Positions 51,991-61,715 are shown, counted from the stretch's first letter. The stretch: DNA of 64,000 nucleotides from Nocardia suismassiliense (GCF_900269665.1 NZ_LT985361.1:8388390-8452389), one strand, 5' to 3'. Program-made: numbers and translations. The notes: generated from the letters alone by a model not told the origin.

Positions 51991-53283
51991 ATGAACGACA
52001 GCCCGATCCACGGCGAACTCGACGAGCGTGCCGCGGCGCTGGCCGACCAGGTGATCTCCTGGCGCAGGCAGCTGCACCAGCATCCCGAGCTGTCCAACCG
52101 GGAGGTCGAGACCGCCACCCTCATCGCCGGCCAGCTGCGCTCGCTGCACCTCGACGAGGTGCGCACCGGGATCGCCGGGCACGGCGTCGTCGGGGTGCTG
52201 CGCGGCGGACAACCCGGCGACAAGGTGATCGCGCTGCGCGCCGACATCGACGCGCTGCCGGTACCCGACGAATGCGGTGTGGACTTCGCCTCGCACGTGG
52301 TCGACGACGCATATCCCGGCGGCCCGTTTCCGGTGTCGCACGCCTGCGGCCACGACTGCCACACCGCGATGCTGCTGGGTGCCGCGAGTGTGCTTGCGGG
52401 CGTGCGCGATCGGCTGCCCGGCACGGTGCTGTTCGTCTTCCAGCCCGCCGAGGAGGGCCCGCCGGTCGACGAAAAGGGCGGCGCCCGAGAGATGCTCGCG
52501 CAGGGCGTGTTCGCCGACCCGGTGCCGACGATGGCCTTCGGATTCCACGTCACGCCATTTCCCAAGGGCTACATCGGGTATCGGGTAGGCAACCAATTCG
52601 GTGCCTCGTGTCTGGTGCGGATCGTCATCACCGGGCAGCAGGTGCACGGCTCGACACCGTGGATGGGTATCGACCCGATGCCCGCCGTCGGCGCCGTGCT
52701 CACCGGCATCGGCCAGCTCTACCGGCAGGTGAACGCGTTCGAGCCGATCACCGTATCGATCGGGCACATCGAGGATGTGGGCCGGTTCAACATCATCGGC
52801 CGCACCGTCACCCTGTGGGGCACCATCCGCTGTGCCGTGGAAGCCGATATGGCCGAGGTGCAGAAGCGGCTCGGCACGCTGGCTGAACACACCGCGCAGG
52901 CCTACAACACCACGGCGACGGTCGACTATCTGCAGGATGTGCCCGCGGTACACAACAAGAAGGAGTGGATCGACGCCGGTCTGCCGACATTCTGCCGGGT
53001 CGCGGGGGTCGACCGGGTCGTGCAGACCCCGGCGACGCTCGGCTACGACGACGTCTCGGAGTTCGTCAACAGATACGGCGGGCTGTATGTGACGCTCGGC
53101 GTGCAGGATGCCGAGCTCGCCGACAACGGGATGCCGGTGCCCGCGCCGGGCGGCCGCGGGCTGTTCATGAACCACAGCCCGTACTTCTACGCCGACGACG
53201 ACACCCTCGTCACCGGGGTCCGGTTGCACGCCCACGTGGCTATCGACCACCTGACCGGCGCGCTGGTCCCGGATCTAGAGTGA
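51991..53283 (+). CDS. M20-family amidohydrolase (hippurate hydrolase-like)
   Basis: A 430-residue metallo-amidohydrolase. WRRQLHQHPELSNRE opens the family, metal ligands are in SHACGHDCHTAML, FQPAEEGPP and the C-terminal NHSPYFYADDD. Members hydrolyse N-acyl amino acids or auxin-like conjugates; the substrate cannot be told. The ATG at 51991 follows GGAG. The stop overlaps the uracil-DNA glycosylase start (GTGA). Confidence 0.93.
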   Translation: MNDSPIHGELDERAAALADQVISWRRQLHQHPELSNREVETATLIAGQLRSLHLDEVRTGIAGHGVVGVLRGGQPGDKVIALRADIDALPVPDECGVDFASHVVDDAYPGGPFPVSHACGHDCHTAMLLGAASVLAGVRDRLPGTVLFVFQPAEEGPPVDEKGGAREMLAQGVFADPVPTMAFGFHVTPFPKGYIGYRVGNQFGASCLVRIVITGQQVHGSTPWMGIDPMPAVGAVLTGIGQLYRQVNAFEPITVSIGHIEDVGRFNIIGRTVTLWGTIRCAVEADMAEVQKRLGTLAEHTAQAYNTTATVDYLQDVPAVHNKKEWIDAGLPTFCRVAGVDRVVQTPATLGYDDVSEFVNRYGGLYVTLGVQDAELADNGMPVPAPGGRGLFMNHSPYFYADDDTLVTGVRLHAHVAIDHLTGALVPDLE

Positions 53284-54020
53284 TTCCCGTGTGCCACACC
53301 ATCGCCGAGCTGGACGCCGCGGTCGCCGACTGCTTCGCGTGCCCGCGCCTGGTCGCCTGGCGCGAGCAGGTGGCTCGGGAGAAACGTGCCGCGTTCCAGC
53401 ACGAAACCTATTGGGGCCGACCCGTTCCCGGTTACGGGCCCGACGATGCCCGGTTATTCGTCGTCGGGCTGGCACCAGCCGCGCACGGCGGCAACAGAAC
53501 CGGCCGCATGTTCACCGGCGACCGCAGCGGCGATGTGCTCTACGCCGCCATGCACGCGGTCGGGCTGGCGAACCAGCCCACGGCGACCCATCGCGACGAC
53601 GGCCTGCGCCTGAACGGCGTCCGAGTGACCTCACCGGTGCACTGCGCACCGCCGGACAACAAGCCGACACCCGCCGAACGCGACCGCTGCAAGCACTGGC
53701 TGGCCACCGAATTCGCTTTGCTGGCACCGACTGTCCGCGCCGTCGTGGTGCTCGGCGGGTTCGGCTGGCAGGCGCTGCTGCCCGTGCTGGCGGACGCGGG
53801 CTGGGTCATTCCGCGGCCGCGACCGAAGTTCGGGCACGGGGTACACGTGCAGCTGTCCCCGGCCGAATCCGACCGGGCACCGCTGCACCTGTTCGGCTGC
53901 TATCACGTGAGCCAGCAGAACACCTTCACCGGCCGGCTCACGCCCGCGATGGTCGAGGCGGTGCTGAGCACGGCAGCGCAGGCCGCGGGGCTCGAGCTCG
54001 ACGGACCGTCGGCCGGCTAG
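53280..54020 (+). CDS. udgB: Family 5 uracil-DNA glycosylase (UdgB-like)
   Basis: A 246-residue iron-sulfur uracil-DNA glycosylase for GC-rich genomes. It has CFACPRLVAWRE (cluster Cys18, Cys21), FVVGLAPAAHGGNRTGRMFT as motif A with the alanine that replaces Asp or Asn in family 5, two further cysteines in VHCAPPDN and GCYHVS, and HVSQQNTFTGRLT as motif B. It removes uracil and hypoxanthine from DNA. The start is a GTG at 53280 overlapping the amidohydrolase stop, so translation is coupled. Confidence 0.93.
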   Translation: MIPVCHTIAELDAAVADCFACPRLVAWREQVAREKRAAFQHETYWGRPVPGYGPDDARLFVVGLAPAAHGGNRTGRMFTGDRSGDVLYAAMHAVGLANQPTATHRDDGLRLNGVRVTSPVHCAPPDNKPTPAERDRCKHWLATEFALLAPTVRAVVVLGGFGWQALLPVLADAGWVIPRPRPKFGHGVHVQLSPAESDRAPLHLFGCYHVSQQNTFTGRLTPAMVEAVLSTAAQAAGLELDGPSAG

Positions 54021-54173
54021 CTCCGGACAACTCCGCACGCCCGGTACGGCACCGTTATCGTGGTAGCCGGGGAGTCGGGAACTCAGCCGGAAAACCACCA
54101 TCCACGGGATTTTCGGCAAGGTTCCGACGGAGGAGCCGGGCGGGCTGCGGCACGCCCATTTCGAGCGGAGCGA

Positions 54174-55421
54174 ATGTTGCCCAGTAACCACATGGTGTTC
54201 CTGCTACTGGATCTCGTGCTCATCGCGGTGGCGGCGCGGTTACTCGGCAAGCTGGCCGAGCGCCTGGGTCAGCCCGCGGTAATCGGGGAAATCGCGGCGG
54301 GAATTATCGCGGGGCCCACAATTCTGGGGGCACATTTATCCGGCATCGTATTTCCGCAGGACGTGCGTTCCTATCTGAGTGCGTTCGCGAATGTCGGGGT
54401 GATGATCTTCATGTTCCTCGCCGGGCTGGAGATCGACCGCGGCTCGTTCAACGGCAATCGCCGCGCCGTGGCCACCGTTTCGCTGTCCGCCTACTTCGTG
54501 CCGTTCGCGCTCGGTTGCGGTGTCGCGCTGCTGGTTCTGTCGAGATATCACCAGGACAACCGGCTGACCTTCGCGCTGTTCATCGGTTGTGCGCTCGCCG
54601 TCACCGCGTTCCCGGTGCTGGCCCGCATCCTGATCGAGCGCGACCTGATGGGCACCAGGATCGGGCAGCTAAGCATGGCCAGCGCGGCCATCGACGACAT
54701 CCTGGCGTGGATCGTGCTCGCCTTCGTCATCGGGCTGGCCCGGCCGGGCGCGGGCGACCAGTGGCGACTGCTGCTGTTCGTGCCGCTGGTGCTGGCGATG
54801 TGGTGGCTGGTGCGACCCCTGCTGGTTCGCGCCTCCCGATCCACCGCGGCGACCAACGACAATACGATGATCTTCCTCGCCGTCTGCGGTGCGCTGGTCT
54901 TGGGTGCGGCCACCGAATGGATCGGCCTGCACCTGATCTTCGGCGCCTTCCTGTTCGGCGTCGTCTTCCCGCGCACGCACCGGCCGGTGGTGGAAACCGG
55001 TGCGCAACTGCTGAGTTCGGTATTCCTGCCCGCCTTCTTCGTCATCGCGGGACTCCAGGTGGATCTCAGCTCGCTCGACCGTGCGGGCGTCGCCGAGATG
55101 GTCGCGATCCTGGTGACCGCGCTGGCCGGAAAGCTCGGTGGCACCTATGTCGCCGCGCGCGTCAGCGGGATCGAGCCGCGCGAGGCCGGTGCGCTGGCGA
55201 GCCTGATGAACACCAGGGGGCTCACCGAGCTCATCATCCTGAACGTCGGGCTGACCACGGGACTCATCGGGGTGCAGCTGTACTCGATTCTGGTCGTGAT
55301 GGCGTTGGTGACCACAGCCATGACGTCGCCGTTGCTGCGGCTGCTCGGGGTAACGCCCGAACTCGGGCGTTTGCCGATCCCGGCGACCACGGAGCCGCGC
55401 ATGGTGCGGGAGAAGGGCTGA
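54174..55421 (+). CDS. Kef-type cation/proton antiporter (CPA2)
   Basis: A 415-residue integral membrane protein with about 12-13 helices and no C-terminal TrkA domain. GQPAVIGEIAAGIIAGPTIL near residue 32, the conserved acidic pair in SAAIDDILAW, and MNTRGLTELIILNVG near the C terminus are CPA2 signatures. It exchanges Na+ or K+ for protons. The ATG at 54174 follows GGAG. An in-frame ATG at 54060 would add a non-membrane tail and is not favoured. Confidence 0.93.
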   Translation: MLPSNHMVFLLLDLVLIAVAARLLGKLAERLGQPAVIGEIAAGIIAGPTILGAHLSGIVFPQDVRSYLSAFANVGVMIFMFLAGLEIDRGSFNGNRRAVATVSLSAYFVPFALGCGVALLVLSRYHQDNRLTFALFIGCALAVTAFPVLARILIERDLMGTRIGQLSMASAAIDDILAWIVLAFVIGLARPGAGDQWRLLLFVPLVLAMWWLVRPLLVRASRSTAATNDNTMIFLAVCGALVLGAATEWIGLHLIFGAFLFGVVFPRTHRPVVETGAQLLSSVFLPAFFVIAGLQVDLSSLDRAGVAEMVAILVTALAGKLGGTYVAARVSGIEPREAGALASLMNTRGLTELIILNVGLTTGLIGVQLYSILVVMALVTTAMTSPLLRLLGVTPELGRLPIPATTEPRMVREKG

Positions 55422-55444
55422 AACCGGCTCGGGCTCTTCGATGT

Positions 55445-56671
55445 TCAGCGTCGGGTGCGGAAGGTGCGGCGCAAATCGTCGATCCAGGCGTCGGGCAGTT
55501 CCCACGGAATGAAATGACCGCCCGCCTCGTGGGCGGTCAGGTTGACGTGGTTGTACCACTCGGCGCGGTCGCTGGCGAGCCAGCTCTGCACGCGTTGCTC
55601 GGGAGTCGTTACGCCCGGCGGATTTTCGTGGCCGACGAAGGTGATGCCGGTGGGTGCCTCGATCACCGGGATGCGATCGTGCGCGGGCGTCCACGGGTAA
55701 CGATTCGCGTTGGCGTAGTAGCGGATCGAGGTGCCGATGGCGTTGTTGACCCAGTAGATCATGGTGTGGGTCAGCAGGTCGTCCTTGGTGAAGACCGTCT
55801 CCACGTCGCCGTGGCTGTCGCTCCAGGTGACCCAGCGCTGCAGAATCCAGGCGAGCAGGCCGACGGGTGAGTCGGTGAGACCGTAGGCGAGGGTGCTCGG
55901 TTGCAGGACGTGCGCGGCGAGGTGGACGGCGAACCGGCGCTCCAGCGAGAGCAGTTGCCGGTAGGCCGGCTCCGGCAGGTCCGGCGGAATCGGTTGCCCG
56001 CCACTGAGATCCCAGGCGCGGTCGCCGCTGAAGAGGGTGAGCTTCTGGCCGGAGCCGATGTGGATGCCGTGCAGTTCGCCGGCGTAGCGGTGGCCGAGTT
56101 CGCCGGTGACGAGCGCGCCGACGTCACAGCCCGCCGCGGCGTATTTCTCGTGGCCGAGGGTGTCGGTCATCAGCGTGTGCCAGAGGTCGGCGACCTTCCA
56201 GAAGTTCATGTCCGGGTGCTTCGGCAGTGGCGTGGAGAAGCCGAAACCCGGCAGCGAGGGGACGATGACGTCGAACGCGTCCGCCGGGTCGCCGCCGAAG
56301 GCTGCGGGGTCGGCGAGCGGGTCGATCACCTTGGCCCAGTGCCAGAAGGTCCACGGCCAGCCGTGGGTGAGGATCAACGGGGTGGGGTTGGGTCCGACGC
56401 CCGGTTTGCGCAGGAAGTGGATCGGGACATCATCGATGGTCACTCGGTAGTGCTCGTACGCGTTGATCGCGGATTCGGCTTTGCGCCAGTCGTATTCGTT
56501 GATCCAGTACTCGACGAGCTCCTGGAGATACTCGCGGCGGACGCCGTAGTGCCAGTCGTCGTTGCCGACGTCGTCGGGCCACCTGGTCAACCGGAGCCGG
56601 ATCGCGAGATCTTCCAGTACGTCATCCGACACATGGATGGGCGACGGCTCCAGGAGAAACTGCGGGGTCAT
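55445..56671 (-). CDS. Epoxide hydrolase family protein (EHN domain plus alpha/beta hydrolase)
   Basis: A 408-residue protein. The N-terminal EHN domain (about 10-115) has RLRLTRWPDDVGNDDWHYG. The hydrolase domain has the oxyanion motif HGWPWTFW, the nucleophile aspartate in AAGCDVGALV, and the catalytic histidine in AGGHFIPWE. Such enzymes open epoxides of xenobiotics or terpenoids. The ATG at 56671 overlaps the MarR stop (ATGA), so the regulator and enzyme form one operon. Confidence 0.93.
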   Translation of the reverse strand: MTPQFLLEPSPIHVSDDVLEDLAIRLRLTRWPDDVGNDDWHYGVRREYLQELVEYWINEYDWRKAESAINAYEHYRVTIDDVPIHFLRKPGVGPNPTPLILTHGWPWTFWHWAKVIDPLADPAAFGGDPADAFDVIVPSLPGFGFSTPLPKHPDMNFWKVADLWHTLMTDTLGHEKYAAAGCDVGALVTGELGHRYAGELHGIHIGSGQKLTLFSGDRAWDLSGGQPIPPDLPEPAYRQLLSLERRFAVHLAAHVLQPSTLAYGLTDSPVGLLAWILQRWVTWSDSHGDVETVFTKDDLLTHTMIYWVNNAIGTSIRYYANANRYPWTPAHDRIPVIEAPTGITFVGHENPPGVTTPEQRVQSWLASDRAEWYNHVNLTAHEAGGHFIPWELPDAWIDDLRRTFRTRR

Positions 56672-57144
56672 GAATGTCCTTCCACTTCAACATGATTGGC
56701 AGCTGGTAAGTCGACGTCCATCAGCACGGCCAGCCGCTCCAGGGCAGGCAGTGCCGCACTGATCGCACGGCGCTCCGCAGGGCTCAACGCGTCGGCCAAC
56801 TGGGTGATCCGGCTGACCCGCTCCTGATGCCGCGACTGCACGATCTGCGCCCCCGCCTCCGTAACCTGCACGAGCACCGCGCGACCATCACCAGGATCCG
56901 GCCGCCGCTCGACCAACCCGTCCCGTTCCAGCCGACCGACCAGCTGAGTAATCGCAGGCTGAGTGATCTGCTCGGTCACCTTCAACGCAGTCATCCGCAT
57001 CGGCCCCCGATGCAGCAGCGTGTGCAACACCGAAAGCGTTGTGAAGGTGTGCTTCTCCGCACTCGGCAACCGAATGGAAGCCCGCGTGACCGCCCCCATC
57101 CCCCGAGCGAGTTCGTCGGCATCCAGTTCCCGCCGTGCTGCCAT
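56668..57144 (-). CDS. MarR-family regulator
   Basis: A 158-residue winged-helix regulator. FTTLSVLHTLLHRGPMRMTAL, then ITQPAITQLVGRLERDGLVERR and DPGDGRAVLVQVTEAG are the MarR recognition helix and wing. It heads the operon with the epoxide hydrolase. The AT-rich divergent region upstream includes a GATTT/AAATC inverted repeat. A likely role is repression of both its own operon and the divergent membrane-protein gene, relieved by a phenolic or hydrophobic compound. Confidence 0.92.
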   Translation of the reverse strand: MAARRELDADELARGMGAVTRASIRLPSAEKHTFTTLSVLHTLLHRGPMRMTALKVTEQITQPAITQLVGRLERDGLVERRPDPGDGRAVLVQVTEAGAQIVQSRHQERVSRITQLADALSPAERRAISAALPALERLAVLMDVDLPAANHVEVEGHS

Positions 57145-57162
57145 GCCCGAAAATATATCACC

Positions 57163-57176
57163 GATTTATTTAAATC
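57163..57176. promoter_or_regulatory. AT-rich inverted repeat upstream of the MarR gene
   Basis: GATTT-ATTT-AAATC, in an unusually AT-rich stretch (57149-57185), lies 19 bases upstream of the MarR start codon. It is a candidate operator or promoter core. Confidence 0.5.
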
Positions 57177-57341
57177 ACTTATGTACTTTGCACACCGCCG
57201 AAGGTGCGATCGGCGGCAGTAAGAGGTGCGGCGCTGGTCGGTCGGGCTCGACCGAGTCCTGCTCGGCCCGATTCTGGCCCCCGTTCCGACAGGCCGGGTG
57301 GGTTGGGGGGTGTCGGGGCTGGTGGGACCTAGTGTGCGGGG

Positions 57342-58442
57342 ATGGCTAACCTGCATGGTCAGCATGGGCGGCGGCGGACGCGGGCCGAGTGGTGGGCGAT
57401 GGTGCGGGCTTCGCCGTATCTGCCTGCCACGGTGCTGGTGTTGCTGGTGGCTGCCGCGGCGGGGCTGTTCGCCGGGTCGTATACCTATGCGCTGGCGAAT
57501 CCGACGCCGCGGTTGATTCCGATCGCCGTGATCGGGCCGCAGCAGGAAGTGTCGGTTCAGCGGTTCCTGGCGGAGATGCAAGGCTCGCTGGATGGTTCGC
57601 TGGCGGTGCGCGACTACGACTCCGCGGCGGCAGCGCGGTCGGCGGTCGAGCAGCAGCGGGTGTTCGCCATTGTCACGGCGCAGTCGCCCGGCGTGCGACT
57701 CGAGGTGGCGAGTGCGTCCGGTCAGTCGGTCGCTCAGCTGCTCACCCAGGCCGCCACCGAAAGCGGTCCGGCGGTAGGGATTCCGGCCGAGGTCATCGAC
57801 GTCGTGCCGTTGCAGCGCGGCGATCCGCGCGGGCTCGCGATCTTCTATATCTCGCTGGCCGCGGTAATCATCGGGTTCGTGGGCGCGACCCAATTCAGTG
57901 TGCACGCGTCGGCGCTGAACCCGGTCGAGCGGATCGCTTTCACCGCGCTGTACGCGGTGGCAGGCGGCTTTGCCATCGCGGCAGTAGCGGATTGGGTACT
58001 CGGCGCACTGCGCCTGCCGTTCCTGGAGTCCTGGGGCATCCTGTCGCTCACGATGTTCACCTCCGGCATGGTGTTCACCATGTTCAACACCTTGGTCGGA
58101 CGGTGGGCGATCCTGCCGACCTGGGGTCTGATGGTGCTGCTCGGCAACCCGTCCTCCGGCGGGGCGGTGTCCTGACCGCTGCTCCCGTCGCTGCTCGGCC
58201 ATATCGGCCGCTGGCTGCCGCCGGGCGCGTCGGTGAACGCGCAGCACACCGCGGTGTATTTCGGTACGCACCAGCACATTTTCCCGTTCCTGGTGCTGGC
58301 CGGATGGGCACTGGTCGCGTGCGCGGTGTTCTGGATCTGGCGCAACCGCCATCCCGGCGGGCGCAGCACCGAGAACGCGCACACCGCGCGATCAGGACAC
58401 CGGGAAGTGCTCGGCGAGAAACTTGCCGAAGACATGCCGTGA
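57342..58442 (+). pseudogene. DUF3533-like membrane protein interrupted by an in-frame TGA
   Basis: The frame from the ATG at 57342 codes for a membrane protein with a first helix at about residues 28-48, an extracellular domain to about 160, and further helices, ending GNPSSGGAVS at a TGA (58173-58175). The same frame continues for 88 codons with coherent family-like sequence (PLLPSLLGHIGRWLPPGASV, a last helix FPFLVLAGWALVACAVFWIW) to a stop at 58440-58442. A single base change (probably TGG to TGA) or a sequencing error explains this. The product resembles DUF3533/ABC-2-like transport proteins. It is divergent from the MarR gene. Confidence 0.82.
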
Positions 58443-59561
58443 GAGCTGAGTGCCCCACCCCGCCCAGGTGAAGTCGTAGATGTGTTCGCCGTAAGGCACG
58501 GCGAGCAGCTGATTTTCGACACCGACCCGGCGCAGCCGTTCGGCCAGTTCGGCGGAGCCGCGGTAGGGCGCGACGTGGTCGCGGTTGCCGTGCATGAGCA
58601 GGGTCGGCGGCACATTCGGCCGGACATAGGTGACCGGGGAGGCCGCTTTGTACCGGTCGGGCACCTCGTCGGGGGTGCCGCCGGTGTAGTCCGCGAGGAA
58701 GGAGCGCATCCGCCCGGGCAGGCCGGTGTCGCGCCACGCCTCGGCCAGATCGGGCACCGGGTAGAACGCCGCGACCGCCTTGACCGCCGTATCGGTGACC
58801 GCACAACTCGGCGGTACCCGGTCGTCGGCGTAGGCGCCCATCAGCGCGAGATTGCCGCCCGCCGAGCCGCCCGCGATCATCACCCGCTCGGGATCGATGC
58901 CGTACTTTGCCGCCTGCTGCTTGACCCAGCCGACGGCACACTTCACATCCCCGGGCGCCTGGTTCCAGCGTGCGGGCGGGGTCATCCGGTATTCGATGGC
59001 GAAGACGGCATATCCCTTGTCGTTCAACCATTTATGCCACAGCGGCGCCTCGCCGCGATCACCGTTGCGCCAGCCGCCGCCGTGCACCCAGACCACCGCG
59101 GGCCGTGGTCGATCCGACGTGCCCGCGGGCAGCTTCACATCGAGCTTCAGGTCCTGACCGTCGACGGTGTTGTACACGGTGCTCAACGCCTCGACCGGCG
59201 CTCCGGTGTTCGTGCCTCCGGACAGGTAGTCGTCGAAGGACAACTTCGCGTCGTGCCGCACCGCCGTCCCCCATGCCGCGGCCAGCGGAAAGCCGCCGGC
59301 GACCGTACCGAGCAGGCACACCAGCCCGGTCACCGCCGCCACCCGCCGCACGCCGACCCGGCCCTGGCGCCCGAAGGCGACGAGCGACAATACGAACCCC
59401 GTCAGGCCGAGCGGGATCAGGTAGAGCCCGTAGTCGCTCACCACATGCGTCAGCAATACGAAGGGCGCGGGGACGTGCACCGCGATGATCACATAGACGA
59501 ACAGCATCATCAGCACGGCCAGCACAGCCGCCACTGCCGCAACCAGCCAGCGAAGGACCAT
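58392..59561 (-). CDS. Membrane-anchored alpha/beta hydrolase (esterase)
   Basis: A 389-residue protein. The first about 100 residues hold three membrane helices (AAVAAVLAVLMMLFVYVIIA, LIPLGLTGFVLSLVAFG, VTGLVCLLGTVAGGFPLAAA). The catalytic domain has the oxyanion HGGGWRNGD, nucleophile GGSAGGNLAL, and the late Asp/His in HGNRDHVAPY and GEHIYDF, typical of hormone-sensitive-lipase or BD-FAE-like esterases. It likely acts outside the membrane on an acyl ester. Its 3' end overlaps the broken membrane-protein frame by 51 bases. The start has a weak GAGCGA. Confidence 0.9.
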   Translation of the reverse strand: MVLRWLVAAVAAVLAVLMMLFVYVIIAVHVPAPFVLLTHVVSDYGLYLIPLGLTGFVLSLVAFGRQGRVGVRRVAAVTGLVCLLGTVAGGFPLAAAWGTAVRHDAKLSFDDYLSGGTNTGAPVEALSTVYNTVDGQDLKLDVKLPAGTSDRPRPAVVWVHGGGWRNGDRGEAPLWHKWLNDKGYAVFAIEYRMTPPARWNQAPGDVKCAVGWVKQQAAKYGIDPERVMIAGGSAGGNLALMGAYADDRVPPSCAVTDTAVKAVAAFYPVPDLAEAWRDTGLPGRMRSFLADYTGGTPDEVPDRYKAASPVTYVRPNVPPTLLMHGNRDHVAPYRGSAELAERLRRVGVENQLLAVPYGEHIYDFTWAGWGTQLSRHVFGKFLAEHFPVS

Positions 59562-59630
59562 TCGCTCATTAACCCACGACCACCCGCACCGGACCGGCTG
59601 GCACGCCGATCGGTCCTGGTCACCTGAGTA

Positions 59631-60026
59631 TCACGACTCCTGCCACGCCGCGATCGCGGCGGCCCAGCGCCGATTGTTGGTGAACTCGGAGATCTCCCGG
59701 CGGTTGATCAGGATGTAGATCTCCCCCGCCGTGGTCGTCTGCAGGATCATCGGCTTTCCCGCGTTGAGCAGCCCGCCCAGCAATCTGCCGTAGAGGGCGG
59801 TGAATTGGCGGCGCAGCGAGATGATCGCCTCCCGCGACAGGGTCAGGTCGCCGGTGTCACTCCAGTCGGTCAGCACCAGGCCGCGTGGGCCGAGTTCGAT
59901 CCGCCCGCGCCGCGGGAACAGCGCGCGCTGGCTGACGATGCCGGCCGCTCGATCCGCCGCGCTGTGCCTGCGCAGTTCGTCCACCGTGGCGGCGATATAG
60001 GTGCCACTGCGCAGTACGTTCGTCAT
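59631..60026 (-). CDS. Conserved hypothetical protein (PH-like fold possible)
   Basis: A 131-residue soluble protein. No family is recognised. A run of beta-prone segments (GRIELGPRGLVLTDW, GDLTLSREAIISLRRQF, PMILQTTTAGEIYILIN) followed by an ending amphipathic helix suggests a PH-like domain. The ATG at 60026 is preferred for its GGAAGG signal; a longer frame to 60170 lacks one. It lies between the esterase gene and a divergent FAD enzyme gene. Confidence 0.7.
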   Translation of the reverse strand: MTNVLRSGTYIAATVDELRRHSAADRAAGIVSQRALFPRRGRIELGPRGLVLTDWSDTGDLTLSREAIISLRRQFTALYGRLLGGLLNAGKPMILQTTTAGEIYILINRREISEFTNNRRWAAAIAAWQES

Positions 60027-60261
60027 GACGAACACCTTCCCGGATCGAATGCCGAGCACTCCTGGAATTGTCTGGCCGGGCAGCGGTGCGGCACATCGCC
60101 CGGTCGACCCCCCGGGCATCCTCCGTAGGAAGTATCTTCCGGCCGCAATGCTCACCCACGAGGAGGACAACCGGCGTCGGCAGCAGGTGTCGCGCCGCTG
60201 TTTTGCGTGGTCACGACCCTAGGCTAGGGGGATCGACACCCACTTCTCGCGCAGCGCCTTC

Positions 60262-61695
60262 TTGCGGAGCGCACTCGGCATCGGCGTGGCCGGCTTGGCG
60301 TCGGCAGGTCTACCCCGGGTGTCCCGCGCCCGCGCCGAACCGATGCCGCTGACGTCCAGCCGCACTGCGGCGGGCGTGGATTGGCGCAAGCTCGACCGGC
60401 AGGTACGCGGTCGGGTCCTGCTGGCGGGTGACGCGGAGTACGCGACGGCGAAGCGGCTCTTCAACACCCGGTTCGACGATACGAAGCCGACCGCCGTCGT
60501 GCAGGTCGGCACGGTCGACGACGTCGCGGCCGCGGTCACCTTCGCGGCCGAGCACGACCTCGTGCTCGCCGCCCGCGCGGGCGGTCACTCGTATGTGGGT
60601 GCCTCGGCGGCGACCGGCGCGATGATCATCGACCTGCGCCGGCTGACCGGGGTGAGTTTCCGCGACGGCGAAGCCGTGGTCGCACCCGGCATGACACTGC
60701 ACGGGGTGTACCGCGAGCTGGACCGTTTCGGGCAGAGCATTCCGACCGGAATGTGCCCGGCGGTCGGCGCGGCCGGGCTCACCCTCGGCGGCGGCATCGG
60801 GTTCGAATCCCGCCGTTACGGGCTGACCTGCGACCGGCTCGTCGCGGCGTCGATGGTGCTGCCGAACGGCCGCGTGGCCGAGGTGTCGCCGACCTCCCGG
60901 CCCGACCTGTTCTGGGCGCTCCGTGGTGGTGGAGCGCATATCGGCGTGGTCACCTCGCTGACCTATCGCACCTGCCCGGCGACACCGAAAGATATTGTGC
61001 ACCTGACCTTTCCAGGTTCAGTAGCGGCGCAGGTGATCGCCGGATGGTCGAACTGGCTCGGCACCGCCGACCCCGCCGAGTGGGCCTGCGTCAGCGTGGA
61101 TGCGGACGGACGCGGCGGGCTGAACTGCTGGATACAGCTGGTGTGCCCCGCCAAAGCGGGCATTCGGGCCGCCGTCACGGTCATGGCGGCGACCGCGAAA
61201 CCACTGAAGGTGGACTACAAAAGCCTGCCGCACATGGATGCGGTCCTGCATCTCGCCGGCGGCGCGGCCACCCAGCCGCGCGCCCAGTTCACCTGCGGCT
61301 CAGACGTTCTCACCGAACTTTCCGCAGCTGCCACCGGTGCGATCATCGAGGCGATCACCGCACATTCCCGCGCGGGCGGCACCGGGTGGGTACAGATCAA
61401 CACACTCGACGGCGCAGTCCGCGACACCGGCCCCGACGAGACCGCCTTCCCATGGCGCGGGCATGCCGCGCTGGTGGAATGGGGTAACTATCAACAGATC
61501 CCGCATGAGAAGGCCGCGGGGTGGATCGCCGAGGCGCATCGTCTCGTCGCACCCTTCTCCGCGGGCGGCTACGTCAACTATCTCGAATCCGGCGATCCGA
61601 TGGAGCGGTACTTCGCGCACAACTATCCCCGACTGGCGGAGATTCGCCGAAAGGTGGACCCACAGAACCGGATACACACCACGCTCGCCAGCTGA
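60262..61695 (+). CDS. BBE-type FAD-linked oxidoreductase, bicovalent flavin motif, probably exported
   Basis: A 477-residue PCMH/BBE oxidoreductase. The flavin sites are His109 in ARAGGHSY and Cys165 in GMCPAVGAAGLTLGGG, the pair used for bicovalent FAD. The C-terminal BBE segment is PFSAGGYVNYLESGDP with NRIH. Such enzymes oxidise sugars, alcohols or alkaloids. The N terminus resembles a signal peptide; upstream in-frame codons read THFSRSAF-LRS, a Tat-like region with no visible start codon (an in-frame TAG lies just before). The TTG at 60262 is the only start found, so the true start is uncertain. Confidence 0.82.
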   Translation: MRSALGIGVAGLASAGLPRVSRARAEPMPLTSSRTAAGVDWRKLDRQVRGRVLLAGDAEYATAKRLFNTRFDDTKPTAVVQVGTVDDVAAAVTFAAEHDLVLAARAGGHSYVGASAATGAMIIDLRRLTGVSFRDGEAVVAPGMTLHGVYRELDRFGQSIPTGMCPAVGAAGLTLGGGIGFESRRYGLTCDRLVAASMVLPNGRVAEVSPTSRPDLFWALRGGGAHIGVVTSLTYRTCPATPKDIVHLTFPGSVAAQVIAGWSNWLGTADPAEWACVSVDADGRGGLNCWIQLVCPAKAGIRAAVTVMAATAKPLKVDYKSLPHMDAVLHLAGGAATQPRAQFTCGSDVLTELSAAATGAIIEAITAHSRAGGTGWVQINTLDGAVRDTGPDETAFPWRGHAALVEWGNYQQIPHEKAAGWIAEAHRLVAPFSAGGYVNYLESGDPMERYFAHNYPRLAEIRRKVDPQNRIHTTLAS

Positions 61696-61715
61696 CGTGC
61701 AGCTGTACTGGAGAT

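Noticed and set aside
58173..58175. TGA as a selenocysteine codon
   Set aside because: No SECIS-like hairpin was visible right after it, the protein has no redox context, and a Trp-to-stop change is simpler.
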